Of a DNA stretch of 64,000 nt, positions 17,112 through 25,278 are shown in pieces. The position numbers were made by a program, and so were the translations under genes. Source of the DNA: Donghicola mangrovi (GTDB taxonomy: Bacteria > Pseudomonadota > Alphaproteobacteria > Rhodobacterales > Rhodobacteraceae); the NCBI RefSeq assembly GCF_013377535.1, contig NZ_JABCJE010000010.1, forward strand, positions 62,001-126,000, read 5' to 3'. The stretch's first letter is position 1; each line of letters opens with the position of its first letter. The notes below the pieces were generated by a model. That model did no database searches, was not told the DNA's origin, and saw only the letters and a list, made by a program, of their open reading frames with translations.

Positions 17112-18632
17112 TTACGTTTTGGGGGCGTGGTGCTTGGGGTTGCGCAGCAGGAACACGATCGGCACCACCGCCAGCGTAAAGACAAACATCAGAATGAAGT
17201 TGTCGATATAGGCGATCATAGCCGACTGCTGGCTGACCAACTGATCCGCGATAGACGCATAATAGGCGCTGTTCGACATCAGCTGGGGCAGGGCGGCCCG
17301 CAGTTCCGGCGCGCTGGCGGTCAGGGTCGAGGCGATCTCTTCGTGGTTGACGGTGGTCATCCGCGACAGCACCGCTGTCACCACCGAGATCCCGACGCCA
17401 GAGCCGACGTTCCGCACCAGACTGAAGAAGGCCGTCGCATCCGCACGGTACTTCGTCTCGATGGTCGCATAGGTCAGCGTCGACAAGGGCACAAAGACGA
17501 ACCCCAGACCAAAGCCCTGCATCACGCCGGACACCATGATCGGCATGGAGCCCATCTGGGTGTCAAAGCCCGCCATGACGTGCAGCGATGCCGCAGTGAC
17601 CAGCAGGCCGAACAGAACCAGCCCCCGCGCATCGAACCGCGCCACCAAGCGCCCGACCAGGATCATCGACACCATCGTCCCGACCCCACGCGGCGCCATG
17701 ACCAGTCCAGTCTCGATCACCGGATAGCCAAGCAGCTTTTGCAGCAGCGGCGGCAGCAGCGCGAGGCCCGAGAATAGCGTCATCCCGATGATAAAGATGA
17801 ACACCAGACCCATGACGAAGTTGCGGTCGCGGAACATCTTCAGATCGACAAACGCATCCTGATTGTCGAGGCAGTGGATGACGAACGCCCACATCCCCGA
17901 AATCGTCAGACCCAGATAGAGCCAGATTTCAACGGACTCGAACCACCCTTCGGACTGGCCGCGATCCAGCATCAGCTGAAGCGAGCCCATCGCGATGGCC
18001 AGCATACTGAATCCGAACAGGTCGAACTTGCGGTGGCGGATTTCTTCGCGCGGCATAAAGGCCATGACCCCCAGCAGAGCCACAACGCCGATGGGCAGGT
18101 TGATGAAGAACACGTAGCGCCAGTTGAACACCTCGGTCAGGTAACCGCCCAAGGTGGGGCCGATGATCGGGCCGACCATGATGCCAGCGCCATAGATCGC
18201 CATGGCTTGGCCGACTTTTTCACGGGGATTGATGTCCAGCAGAACTGCTTGGGCCAAGGGGATCAGCACGGCGCCGAAGATGCCTTGGAACACGCGAAAC
18301 AGGATCATTTCGGGCAGGCCAAGGGACAGGCCGCACAGAACCGAGGTCAGGGTGAATCCGATGATCGCGCCCATGAACACCATGCGGCGGCCGACCTTGT
18401 CCGCGACCCAGCCGGTCATGGGGGTCGCGATGGCCGACGCCACGATATAGGAGGTCAGCACCCAAGTGATCTCTTCTTGCGTGGCGCCAAGGCTTGCGGC
18501 CATGTGGGGCAGGGCCACGTTGGCAATCGTGGTATCCAGCACCTGCATGATCGTGGCCAGCATGATCGCTGCGGTCAGCCAACCGGGGTTGGCGACCGTG
18601 ATCTTTGGGGCGGATAGGGCAGGGGCTGTCAT
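17112..18632 (-). CDS. emrB: EmrB-type MFS multidrug efflux pump (DHA2 family)
   Basis: A 506-residue transporter with fourteen predicted membrane segments, the number expected for DHA2 exporters. It has the motif A-like GWVADKVGRRMVF after the second segment and GPIIGPTLGGYL (motif C of antiporters) in the fifth. It overlaps the upstream emrA by four bases (ATGA), so the two are translated together. With the EmrA periplasmic adaptor and an outer-membrane channel it would export hydrophobic compounds across both membranes. The marR gene at the operon head suggests drug- or phenolic-inducible expression. Confidence 0.92.
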   Translation of the reverse strand: MTAPALSAPKITVANPGWLTAAIMLATIMQVLDTTIANVALPHMAASLGATQEEITWVLTSYIVASAIATPMTGWVADKVGRRMVFMGAIIGFTLTSVLCGLSLGLPEMILFRVFQGIFGAVLIPLAQAVLLDINPREKVGQAMAIYGAGIMVGPIIGPTLGGYLTEVFNWRYVFFINLPIGVVALLGVMAFMPREEIRHRKFDLFGFSMLAIAMGSLQLMLDRGQSEGWFESVEIWLYLGLTISGMWAFVIHCLDNQDAFVDLKMFRDRNFVMGLVFIFIIGMTLFSGLALLPPLLQKLLGYPVIETGLVMAPRGVGTMVSMILVGRLVARFDARGLVLFGLLVTAASLHVMAGFDTQMGSMPIMVSGVMQGFGLGFVFVPLSTLTYATIETKYRADATAFFSLVRNVGSGVGISVVTAVLSRMTTVNHEEIASTLTASAPELRAALPQLMSNSAYYASIADQLVSQQSAMIAYIDNFILMFVFTLAVVPIVFLLRNPKHHAPKT

Positions 18633-19714
18633 AACAGATTGTCCAGACGGCTGCTGCCCGTATCGACACTGACATGGACGCTCATGCCATCGCGCAGGGG
18701 CGTTTCGGGCAGGCCATCAAGGCGAATGCGGACGGGTACACGCTGCACAACCTTGACCCAGTTTCCGGTCGCGTTCTGCGCGGGGATCAACGAGAATTGC
18801 GAACCCGTGGCGGGGCCAAAGCTTTCGATGCTGCCGTGGATGGTCACACCGGGATAGGCGTCAACCTCGACCTCGACGGGCTGGCCAACGCGCAGGGTTT
18901 CCAGCTGGGTCTCTTTGAAATTCGAGACGATCCAAGTGTTTTCCGGCTCCAGCAGAACAGCGGCTTGCGACCCCGCGCTCAGGTACTGGCCGACGTTCAG
19001 GGATTCCAGCTGCGCGATCGTCCCGGCAGAGGCCGCCGAGATACGGGTTTGCGCCAGATTGCGGGCCGCGGCATCCCGCGCCGCCATCGCAGCTTGGACC
19101 GAGGGCAGGGCGTCCGCCTCGACATCCGGATTGCCGTTCAGGGCCGACGCGGCGGCTTCAAGCTGCGCTTTGGCGACGGCGACGTTGTTGGTGGCATTGC
19201 GGGCCGAGATGATGCTGTCATCCAGATCGGCCTGCGATCCAACCCCGCGGCTGGTCAGGGCGCGCTGACGCTCCAGTTCCTTTTCCTGAACCTCGAGGAT
19301 GCTTTCCGCTGCGGCCAGTTGCGCCTGAGCCGATGCATAGGACGCCTTGAGCTGTGCCACATTCAAACGGGCCGAGGCTAGCGCGGCCTCTGCCTGAGCC
19401 AGCGCGATCTGATAGGGCACGGGGTCCAGCGCGAACAACTCGTCACCCGCCGCGACGTGCTGGTTTTCACCAACGGTCACTTCGGTCACGCGCCCGCTGA
19501 CATCGGCGGACACGGCCACCATCGGCTGGTGCACATAGGCGTTGTCCGTGGTCACATAGCGCCCGCCGGTCAGCCAGACAGCGCCCCCCGCAATGGCCAG
19601 CGCCAGAGGGAGCGAGATCATCAACAGCCGCTTGCGGCGCGCTTTGGCGGGCTTGGCGGGGGCGGAAACAGGGGCGGCAGCCGCAGCGGCCATAGAGGGG
19701 GATTGTGCGTTCAT
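18629..19714 (-). CDS. emrA: EmrA-type membrane fusion protein (HlyD family)
   Basis: A 361-residue periplasmic adaptor anchored by one N-terminal helix (LLMISLPLALAIAGGAVWL near 29-47). A lipoyl/barrel half (VSADVSGRVTEVTVGENQHVAAGD) comes next. An alpha-hairpin coiled coil rich in Ala/Gln follows (about 110-210), then the second lipoyl half (TRISAASAGTIAQLESLNVGQYL) and a beta-barrel end. A good ribosome site (AGGAGACACAGAAC) precedes the ATG. It links EmrB to an outer-membrane channel not encoded here. Confidence 0.92.
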   Translation of the reverse strand: MNAQSPSMAAAAAAPVSAPAKPAKARRKRLLMISLPLALAIAGGAVWLTGGRYVTTDNAYVHQPMVAVSADVSGRVTEVTVGENQHVAAGDELFALDPVPYQIALAQAEAALASARLNVAQLKASYASAQAQLAAAESILEVQEKELERQRALTSRGVGSQADLDDSIISARNATNNVAVAKAQLEAAASALNGNPDVEADALPSVQAAMAARDAAARNLAQTRISAASAGTIAQLESLNVGQYLSAGSQAAVLLEPENTWIVSNFKETQLETLRVGQPVEVEVDAYPGVTIHGSIESFGPATGSQFSLIPAQNATGNWVKVVQRVPVRIRLDGLPETPLRDGMSVHVSVDTGSSRLDNLL

Positions 19715-19741
19715 GTTCTGTGTCTCCTGACACGGGCGCGC

Positions 19742-20158
19742 TCAGGCGCCTTCGATGTTCTTGCAGATGTGGGTCAGAGTGCGGATCGTGGTGTCCAGAT
19801 CGTCTTGGGGGATGCCGTCAAAGATCTGCGCAAAGACGCCCTCTGCGATGGCTTTGATTTCTTGGGATTTCTGTGTGCCTTGGTCGGTCAGGGACACGTC
19901 TTTGGCGCGGCTGTCCTCGGCCGAGGGGGCACGGTGCACCAGTCCCGCCTTTTCCAGCCGGTCCAGCACGTCGCTGATGGTCATAGGCGTGCTCTGGGTG
20001 GCCTCGACCAGCGCCGATTGCCGCTGGGTGCCCTCGCGCGACAGCACCCCCAGCACGCGCCACTGTTGCAAGGTCAGCCCAAGGGGTTTGGCCTCTTGCT
20101 CAAAGCGGCGCTTCATCAGGTTGGCGGTTTCGTGCAGCGAAAAGGCAAGCGACTTCAC
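19742..20158 (-). CDS. MarR-family regulator of the emrAB operon
   Basis: A 138-residue winged-helix repressor starting at a GTG (20158) with GGAG eight bases upstream. The core reads LTLQQWRVLGVLSREGTQRQSALVEATQSTPMTISDVLDRLEKAGLV with the wing around RAPSAEDSRAKDVSLT. It is the first gene of the marR-emrA-emrB operon, 27 bases before emrA. An inverted repeat 21 bases upstream of its start overlaps a -10-like TATAAT, a probable autoregulatory operator released by the pump's substrates. Confidence 0.9.
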   Translation of the reverse strand: MKSLAFSLHETANLMKRRFEQEAKPLGLTLQQWRVLGVLSREGTQRQSALVEATQSTPMTISDVLDRLEKAGLVHRAPSAEDSRAKDVSLTDQGTQKSQEIKAIAEGVFAQIFDGIPQDDLDTTIRTLTHICKNIEGA

Positions 20159-20179
20159 AGGTTAAACTCCGATATTCAT

Positions 20180-20204
20180 ACGGACTATTATAATAATGGT
20201 CCGT
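20180..20204. promoter_or_regulatory. Probable MarR operator and marR promoter
   Basis: Arms ACGGAC (20180-20185) and GTCCGT (20199-20204) flank an AT-rich centre that is itself nearly symmetric. The minus strand reads TATAAT inside it, placing the operator over the marR -10 box. The divergent sdr gene starts 134 bases away and could share this control. Confidence 0.6.
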
Positions 20205-20337
20205 ACTAAAGAAAGCCGCCGGAAATGCAGACCCGACCCTGCGAAAATGCGTTGGCAAAATGGTATACCGTTTCAGCCAATTCCGTTTGTCATTTCCCGA
20301 AGCCGCCCCCATAGTTCCCTCAAGAGGGAGAGAGACT

Positions 20338-21093
20338 ATGGCTGACAATTTCGCGAACTATCCGAGTTTAAAGGATAAAACCGTTTACATTACCGGTGGC
20401 GCATCTGGCATCGGCGAGCAGATCGTTCGTGCCTTTGCCGCCCAAGGGGCCAAGGTCGGCTTTGTCGATCTGGACGCGGACGGGGCCGCCAAGCTGAGCG
20501 CGGAGTTCGAGAATGTCACCCACGAAATCTGCGATCTGCGCGACATTGATGGCCTGCGCGCTGCGTTCGGGCGACTCAAAGAGCGTATTGGCGGGGCTCA
20601 GGTGCTGGTGAACAATGCCGCTCGCGATGACCGCCACGACTGGCGCGACGTGACCCCCGAATACTGGGACGAACGGCAGGCGACCAACATCCGCCACATG
20701 TTCTTTGCCATTCAGGCCGCCGCGCCTGATATGATCGAGGCTGGCGGAGGCTCCATCATCAACATGGGCTCCAACAGCTGGTTTCAGGCCAGCGGCGGCT
20801 TTCCGGCCTATACCACCGCCAAGTCCGCGGTGCAGGGCCTAACCCGCACGATGGCGCGCGATCTTGGAGGCCACCGCATTCGCGTGAACGCCGTCATCCC
20901 CGGTTGGGTCATGACAGACCGGCAAAAAGAGCTGTGGGTCACCCCCGAAGCATTGGCCGATCATCTAGAGCGTCAGTGCCTGCCTGACCCCATTGAACCG
21001 GTCTACATCGCGCGGATGGTGCTGTTTTTATCATCAGATGATGCAATGATGTGCACTGCTAACAGTTACATGGTCGAAGCCGGTTCAATCTGA
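20338..21093 (+). CDS. Short-chain dehydrogenase, D-xylose dehydrogenase (XylB)-like
   Basis: A 251-residue SDR. The ATG at 20338 follows a purine-rich AAGAGGGAGAG ribosome site. The cofactor motif is TGGASGIG (19-26), NNAARDD stands for NNAG, and the catalytic residues are Ser145, Tyr158 and Lys162 (YTTAKSAV). From memory, several stretches follow Caulobacter D-xylose dehydrogenase closely: the YPSLKDK start, DDRHDWRDVTPEYWDER, NIRHMFF and VLFLSSDDAMMCTA. An NAD-dependent aldose 1-dehydrogenase is therefore likely, though other sugars are possible. It is isolated from the sugar operon at the right end. Confidence 0.8.
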   Translation: MADNFANYPSLKDKTVYITGGASGIGEQIVRAFAAQGAKVGFVDLDADGAAKLSAEFENVTHEICDLRDIDGLRAAFGRLKERIGGAQVLVNNAARDDRHDWRDVTPEYWDERQATNIRHMFFAIQAAAPDMIEAGGGSIINMGSNSWFQASGGFPAYTTAKSAVQGLTRTMARDLGGHRIRVNAVIPGWVMTDRQKELWVTPEALADHLERQCLPDPIEPVYIARMVLFLSSDDAMMCTANSYMVEAGSI

Positions 21094-21278
21094 CAGCAGA
21101 AATTTCACTGTTACATTAGGCGGTTACCGTCTCTGGGGTCAGGATTCCCTTATTTTACTTGGTGAAATGCACTGTTTCGCGGCTCCAAGCGTTGCGAAGG
21201 GGACTATCTCGTTGCTAGAAGTCCCCACCCCAAAACGAAAAGCACTCGATGATTCAAACCGTCCTCCGGGATTTCATA

Positions 21279-21701
21279 ATGCCAATGATCAAACGCCCTT
21301 CTTCCCAGCAAGTCGCACTGTTGTGCTATCGGCTGAAGGGAACGGAACGCGAGTACCTGCTGGTCACCTCGCGAGATACAGGGCGTTGGGTCATTCCGAA
21401 GGGTTGGATCAAAAAGGGCAAGTCCGCGGAACGCTCGGCCTTGGAAGAAGGCTGGGAAGAGGCGGGGATTGTGCCGAAAAAAACGAGACCCCATCAGGTC
21501 GGCACTTACACCTACAACAAGAAACTTGGCAAAGGGCTGGTTGTTACTGTTGAGGTGAACGTCTTTGAGGTTGAGCTGTCTAAGCTTGAAAACAAGTATC
21601 CCGAGGTGTCCGAGCGCAAGCGCCGCTGGATGACCCGCGATGAGGCCGCCGAAGCCGTCCACGAGCCGAGTCTTACAAAACTGTTACAAAGCTTGCCTTG
21701 A
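21279..21701 (+). CDS. Nudix hydrolase, diphosphoinositol/dinucleotide polyphosphate type
   Basis: A 140-residue Nudix protein. The Nudix box is KGKSAERSALEEGWEEAG, preceded by RWVIPKGWI as in the DIPP-like subgroup that cleaves diphospho-inositol or diadenosine polyphosphates. The usual Arg of REUxEE is Glu here (LEEGWEEAG), while the two catalytic glutamates remain. The start at 21279 is favoured over 21249 because of the GGG upstream and family-like length. It stands 64 bases before the phosphate transporter; co-transcription is possible. Confidence 0.85.
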   Translation: MPMIKRPSSQQVALLCYRLKGTEREYLLVTSRDTGRWVIPKGWIKKGKSAERSALEEGWEEAGIVPKKTRPHQVGTYTYNKKLGKGLVVTVEVNVFEVELSKLENKYPEVSERKRRWMTRDEAAEAVHEPSLTKLLQSLP

Positions 21702-21765
21702 ATCTATTCGACCGCTAACAGGTCCGCCCAAGAACGCAGCGAACTGAAAACTGCAAGGGGCGGTC

Positions 21766-23241
21766 ATGACAGAACCGAACGACTACCAGTGGAAGACACT
21801 GGACAAGGACCTAAAGCGGGTCGCCAAGCTTGAAACCGGCACGATGTCTGTGTCCCGCCCACTGGTCGGGGTCGGCATTTCGCTGACATTTATCGCCTTG
21901 GCCGCGCTGGCGGCGGTGATGATGACCGGCAACGAGCCCGGATCGTTGATCATCGTGATCTCGGCGGCCTTTGGCGCCTATATGGCGCTGAACATCGGCG
22001 CGAACGACGTTGCCAACAACATGGGCCCTGCGGTGGGTGCGAACGCGCTATCTATGGCGGGGGCGATTGCGATTGCAGCTGTATGCGAAAGCGCGGGTGC
22101 GCTGCTCGCGGGCGGCGATGTAGTTTCGACCATCTCCAAGGGGATCATCGCGCCCGAAAGCGTCGCTGATGTGAACACCTTTACCTTTGCGATGATGTCG
22201 GCGCTGCTGGCGGCGGCGATCTGGGTGAACCTTGCCACGTGGATTGGCGCGCCCGTTTCCACCACGCACTCGGTGGTTGGCGGCGTCATGGGCGCAGGCA
22301 TCGTTGCGGCCGGTATGGGCGCTGTTGACTGGGGCACCATGGGCACCATCGCGGCCAGCTGGGTGATTTCACCTGCGCTGGGTGGCCTGATTGCGGCCGG
22401 TTTCCTGGCCTTCATCAAGTGGAAGATCATCTATACCGAGGACAAGATCGCCTCTGCCCGCCGTTGGGTGCCTGTTCTGATCGCCATTATGTCGGCGGCC
22501 TTTGGCACCTATCTGGCGCTGAAGGGCGTGAAGCACCTGATCAAGATTTCGATGCCCACTGCGCTGCTGATCGGCGCTGGCGTCGGCCTGCTGGCCTATC
22601 TGGCCTCCGTCCCCTACATCGCTAAAAAGTCCGAAGGGCTGGAAAACCGCAACAAATCCCTGAAGGTGCTTTTCGGTCTGCCGCTGGTGATTTCGGCGGC
22701 GCTGTTGTCCTTTGCCCACGGGGCGAATGACGTGGCGAACGCTGTCGGCCCGCTGGCCGCGATCGTTTACGCCCAAGAGGCGGGCGAATTCGCGGGCAAA
22801 GTCTCGATCCCGCACTGGGTGATGATCATCGGGGCGTTCGGGATTTCGTTCGGTCTGGTGCTGTACGGGCCGAAACTGATCCGCATGGTCGGCAACCAGA
22901 TCACCAAGCTGAACCCGATGCGCGCCTACTGCGTGGCGCTGTCGGCTGCGATGACTGTGATTGTTGCGTCTTGGCTGGGGCTGCCCGTCAGCTCGACCCA
23001 CATCGCGGTGGGTGGCATTTTTGGCGTGGGCTTCTTCCGTGAATGGCATGCAGAACGCCGCGCCCGTACGGTCAATCAGGGCCGCGCACCCGCGAAACGT
23101 CTGGCCCCCGAAGAGCGCGTGCGCCGCAAGCTGGTGCGCCGTTCGCACTTCATGACCATTGTGGCGGCATGGGTGATCACGGTTCCTGCGGCGGCAGCGC
23201 TATCGGCAGCCGTGTTCCTGATCCTCGAGAGCGCGAACTAA
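21766..23241 (+). CDS. pit: PiT-family inorganic phosphate transporter
   Basis: A 491-residue low-affinity, probably proton- or Na-coupled phosphate permease. The two PiT signatures mark the inverted halves: NIGANDVANNMGPAVGA near residue 76 and FAHGANDVANAVGPLAA near 322. Matching GAPVSTTHSVVGG and GLPVSSTHIAVGG segments accompany them. About eleven membrane helices are separated by a basic central loop. The C-terminus carries an Arg-rich cytosolic stretch and a last helix. Confidence 0.95.
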   Translation: MTEPNDYQWKTLDKDLKRVAKLETGTMSVSRPLVGVGISLTFIALAALAAVMMTGNEPGSLIIVISAAFGAYMALNIGANDVANNMGPAVGANALSMAGAIAIAAVCESAGALLAGGDVVSTISKGIIAPESVADVNTFTFAMMSALLAAAIWVNLATWIGAPVSTTHSVVGGVMGAGIVAAGMGAVDWGTMGTIAASWVISPALGGLIAAGFLAFIKWKIIYTEDKIASARRWVPVLIAIMSAAFGTYLALKGVKHLIKISMPTALLIGAGVGLLAYLASVPYIAKKSEGLENRNKSLKVLFGLPLVISAALLSFAHGANDVANAVGPLAAIVYAQEAGEFAGKVSIPHWVMIIGAFGISFGLVLYGPKLIRMVGNQITKLNPMRAYCVALSAAMTVIVASWLGLPVSSTHIAVGGIFGVGFFREWHAERRARTVNQGRAPAKRLAPEERVRRKLVRRSHFMTIVAAWVITVPAAAALSAAVFLILESAN

Positions 23242-23251
23242 GCGCCCAAAG

Positions 23252-23281
23252 AAAAAGGCCGGTGCTTAGTTGCGCCGGCCA
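23252..23281 (-). terminator. Terminator for the marR gene at 23266
   Basis: On the minus strand GGCCGG (23276-23281) and CCGGCC (23258-23263) form a stem whose loop includes the marR stop codon, followed by TTTTTC (23252-23257). It also lies 10 bases after the pit stop and may act on both strands. Confidence 0.7.
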
Positions 23282-23724
23282 ATCGACACGAGTTTCGCCA
23301 GAGCGCGCTTCAGAGCGCGGGCGTCACGAACACCCAGGGCACGCGCCAGCTGGTTTTCGTATTCCTCGGCATATCCGATCAGAGTGTCATAGGCCGCGGT
23401 GCCATCCGCCAGCAGGATCAAGGTCTCGCTGCGGCGATCCTCGGGGCGCTGTTCGCGGGTCAGGAACCCTTTTTCCTCGAGGCCAGCGACGGCACGCGAG
23501 ATTTTGGTTTTGTGCAGTTTGGACTGTTGGCCCAACTCTTTGGCGCTCATGTTGCCATAGCGGCCAAGGTGGAACAGCACGCGCCACTCGGTGCGGGTCA
23601 TGCCAAAATTTTCACGATAATAACGTGAGAAGCCTTCGCTCATGGCCTCGGCCGCGACGTTCAGCATGTAAGGTGTGAAGTCACGAATATCGAAATCGAT
23701 CTCTTCGGTCGGCTGCGTAAGCAT
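23266..23724 (-). CDS. MarR-family transcriptional regulator
   Basis: A 152-residue winged-helix protein: FGMTRTEWRVLFHLGRYGNMSAKELGQQSKLHKTKISRAVAGLEEKGFL with a wing at REQRPEDRRSETLILL. Helices at both ends are expected for dimerisation. It is convergent with pit and has no gene it obviously controls; its own promoter region is the gap on its left-hand reading side (23725 onward). The ligand is unknown. Confidence 0.88.
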   Translation of the reverse strand: MLTQPTEEIDFDIRDFTPYMLNVAAEAMSEGFSRYYRENFGMTRTEWRVLFHLGRYGNMSAKELGQQSKLHKTKISRAVAGLEEKGFLTREQRPEDRRSETLILLADGTAAYDTLIGYAEEYENQLARALGVRDARALKRALAKLVSIGRRN

Positions 23725-24254
23725 ATGTAAAAGCCCCTTTTTGAGGGATAAGAACTGGTAACGACTATCCGTTTAGGCAGTGACTTACGATAACGCAACT
23801 ACGGTTTTACGGAAGTCAGACGTTTAGACACAATCTGTTGACCTACGGTAACATCAGCTGTCCCATCGAGCCCAACGCGGAAATTCCTCATATTTTGAAG
23901 GATGTTGTCCCGCCGCACAACAAGCGATTTTTGAGGGGGCAGCTCAAAGCAATTATTTTGCATTTGTTAACTATACTTTGGGAAAATAGGTGGCTTCGTC
24001 GCGCGGGACGTAAGTCTTGTTCGCTGGCGTTGCAAATCGCTCTTTGAACGCGATCTTACCCTGACCTAACGAATAAAAAAACATGCAGTAAATTGCATAA
24101 GAGTCTGCTGCTTTCGCTGCTGTTTGCCTAAATTTTAAGCGATGCGCAGGGGAGTCGAGTAAGGGTGATTAACGAAACTCGGCGTTCGATCCACTAACAG
24201 GCCAGAGAAATCCTGCGTTTCCGAATCACTTTTGGGCCGCGCTCAAACGAAAAA
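23725..24254. other. Gene-free AT-richer spacer
   Basis: No convincing coding region: the only open frame (23838-24047, TTG start) lacks a ribosome site and looks random. It contains the marR promoter region and, toward 24254, what used to be sequence downstream of the RTX gene now at 28279, from which it is separated by the inserted mobile element. Confidence 0.6.
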
Positions 24255-24268
24255 GGGGCCGACAGAGC
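24255..24268. repeat. Left half of the split RTX terminator, with target duplication
   Basis: GGGGCCG followed by ACAGAG. The 8-bp GACAGAGC at 24261-24268 recurs in the same orientation at 28258-28265 and is read as the target-site duplication. The repeat extends to 10 bp (CGACAGAGCG), so the exact edge is uncertain by one base. Confidence 0.75.
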
Positions 24269-24291
24269 GCCAGCCGTTACGATAAATGTTG
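24269..24291 (+). repeat. Left terminal inverted repeat
   Basis: Starts GCCAGCCGTTACGATAAATG. It differs from the right end only at two adjacent bases (CG here, GC there). Confidence 0.85.
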
Positions 24292-24305
24292 TTTTCGGAG
24301 CGAAA

Positions 24306-24339
24306 GGGCGGCGGCGATTTTCTTCGCCGCCCTGTTTTT
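24306..24339 (+). terminator. Hairpin with T tract near the element's left end
   Basis: GGGCGGCG (24306-24313) pairs with CGCCGCCC (24325-24332), followed by TGTTTTTC. It faces transcription entering the element from the left. On the minus strand the same stem lies downstream of the last cargo gene and may help end that operon. Confidence 0.55.
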
Positions 24340-24428
24340 CTTGCGCTCGGCATCTCGTGCGCATCATTCGTTCTCGACTGAACGTCACCAAGGCTTTTTT
24401 CTCGTCTGGCGCGCTCCGAGCTCTTCGG

Positions 24429-24992
24429 TCAGCTACCGCCTGACGGGAATTTTATGTCGTCCCCAAAGTGCAATTTTGCGGCATCTGCCAAGGCTCGAAG
24501 ACCCGCGACTACTTGATTTTCGCTTACATTCTTGCTGATCCACCAGCCTGATTCTGTCTTCTGCGTCTCGGCAACAAGGTGCGGTGACCGGAAGTGAATA
24601 TCTTCACGGCTCTTGGCCACATACCGACGTGCGTGGGTTTGCTGCTCTGCAAATTGCTCGATGGCTGCCGGATCGAGCTTGTGGATCAGATCAACGCATT
24701 TTCCAAACAGGTCGGGTAGTGTCGCACCTCTTACCGTTTGCCCAAGGACGCTCGCCACAAGGTCAGTTTCGTGAAGTATGGGGGATGAGCGTTTCGCTCG
24801 AACAGGCAACGTTTCGACTTCTTCCGTTTGTTGGTCGGTTTCAAATCCCGAAGCGGGAGGCGCGCTGACGGCATCCAGCAATGCCTCGACGACCCGCCCA
24901 TCCAGCAGATGGGTCAAGGCCAGGAGCCCATGCACGAATGGCAGTGGTAATTGGATGGTGACAAGATCATCACTCTGGTCAGTTGCCTTCAT
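24429..24992 (-). CDS. Cargo protein of unknown function
   Basis: A 187-residue protein. The ATG at 24992 is set by an excellent AGGAGG six bases upstream; the frame also extends to 25040 but overlaps its neighbour more. No family is recognised. The N-terminal part is hydrophobic/acidic and a charged middle follows. The C-terminal half (ARRYVAKSREDIHF...GWWISKNVSENQVVAGLRALADAAKL) looks like a compact helical or winged domain. It is the last gene of the three-gene cargo operon, overlapping the previous gene by 14 bases. Confidence 0.7.
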   Translation of the reverse strand: MKATDQSDDLVTIQLPLPFVHGLLALTHLLDGRVVEALLDAVSAPPASGFETDQQTEEVETLPVRAKRSSPILHETDLVASVLGQTVRGATLPDLFGKCVDLIHKLDPAAIEQFAEQQTHARRYVAKSREDIHFRSPHLVAETQKTESGWWISKNVSENQVVAGLRALADAAKLHFGDDIKFPSGGS

Positions 24993-25278
24993 TGTTTCCT
25001 CCTTTACGACGCCTGCCATTGGCCCTGCGATTTTCTCCATGGTGGACCGTGATCACCGCATTTCCTGTGACGATCGCGATGCTCTCTGAAAGCCGTTCGA
25101 TCTGGCGAATGCGAGCTTTCAGCCTCTGGATTTCATCCTGGGCGACACGGCGTGGAATGCGATAGCCATCGTGGCCGCAGGGTTCGCCCAATGCGACAAG
25201 GACATCGATATCGGCTTTCCTGAAGCCGCGCTGCTGCCTGCGAATTTCGGCGTGGTTGGTCATCTGGAGATCAAGCAT
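24979..25278 (-). CDS. DUF4258-like small cargo protein
   Basis: A 99-residue basic protein with the pattern TNHAEIRRQQRGFRKADIDVLVALGEPCGHDGYRIP and later AIVTGNAVITVHH. This recalls DUF4258 proteins, a small family of unknown function. The tail is Arg/Lys/Gly-rich (RRANGRRRKGG) and could bind nucleic acid. The start at 25278 (an adjacent ATG at 25281 is equivalent) overlaps the end of the upstream HTH gene, so translation is coupled. A toxin or nuclease role would be speculation. Confidence 0.7.
   Translation of the reverse strand: MLDLQMTNHAEIRRQQRGFRKADIDVLVALGEPCGHDGYRIPRRVAQDEIQRLKARIRQIERLSESIAIVTGNAVITVHHGENRRANGRRRKGGNNEGN

Noticed and set aside
23838-24047. 69-codon frame in the spacer left of the mobile element
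   Set aside because: TTG start without a ribosome site and random composition.
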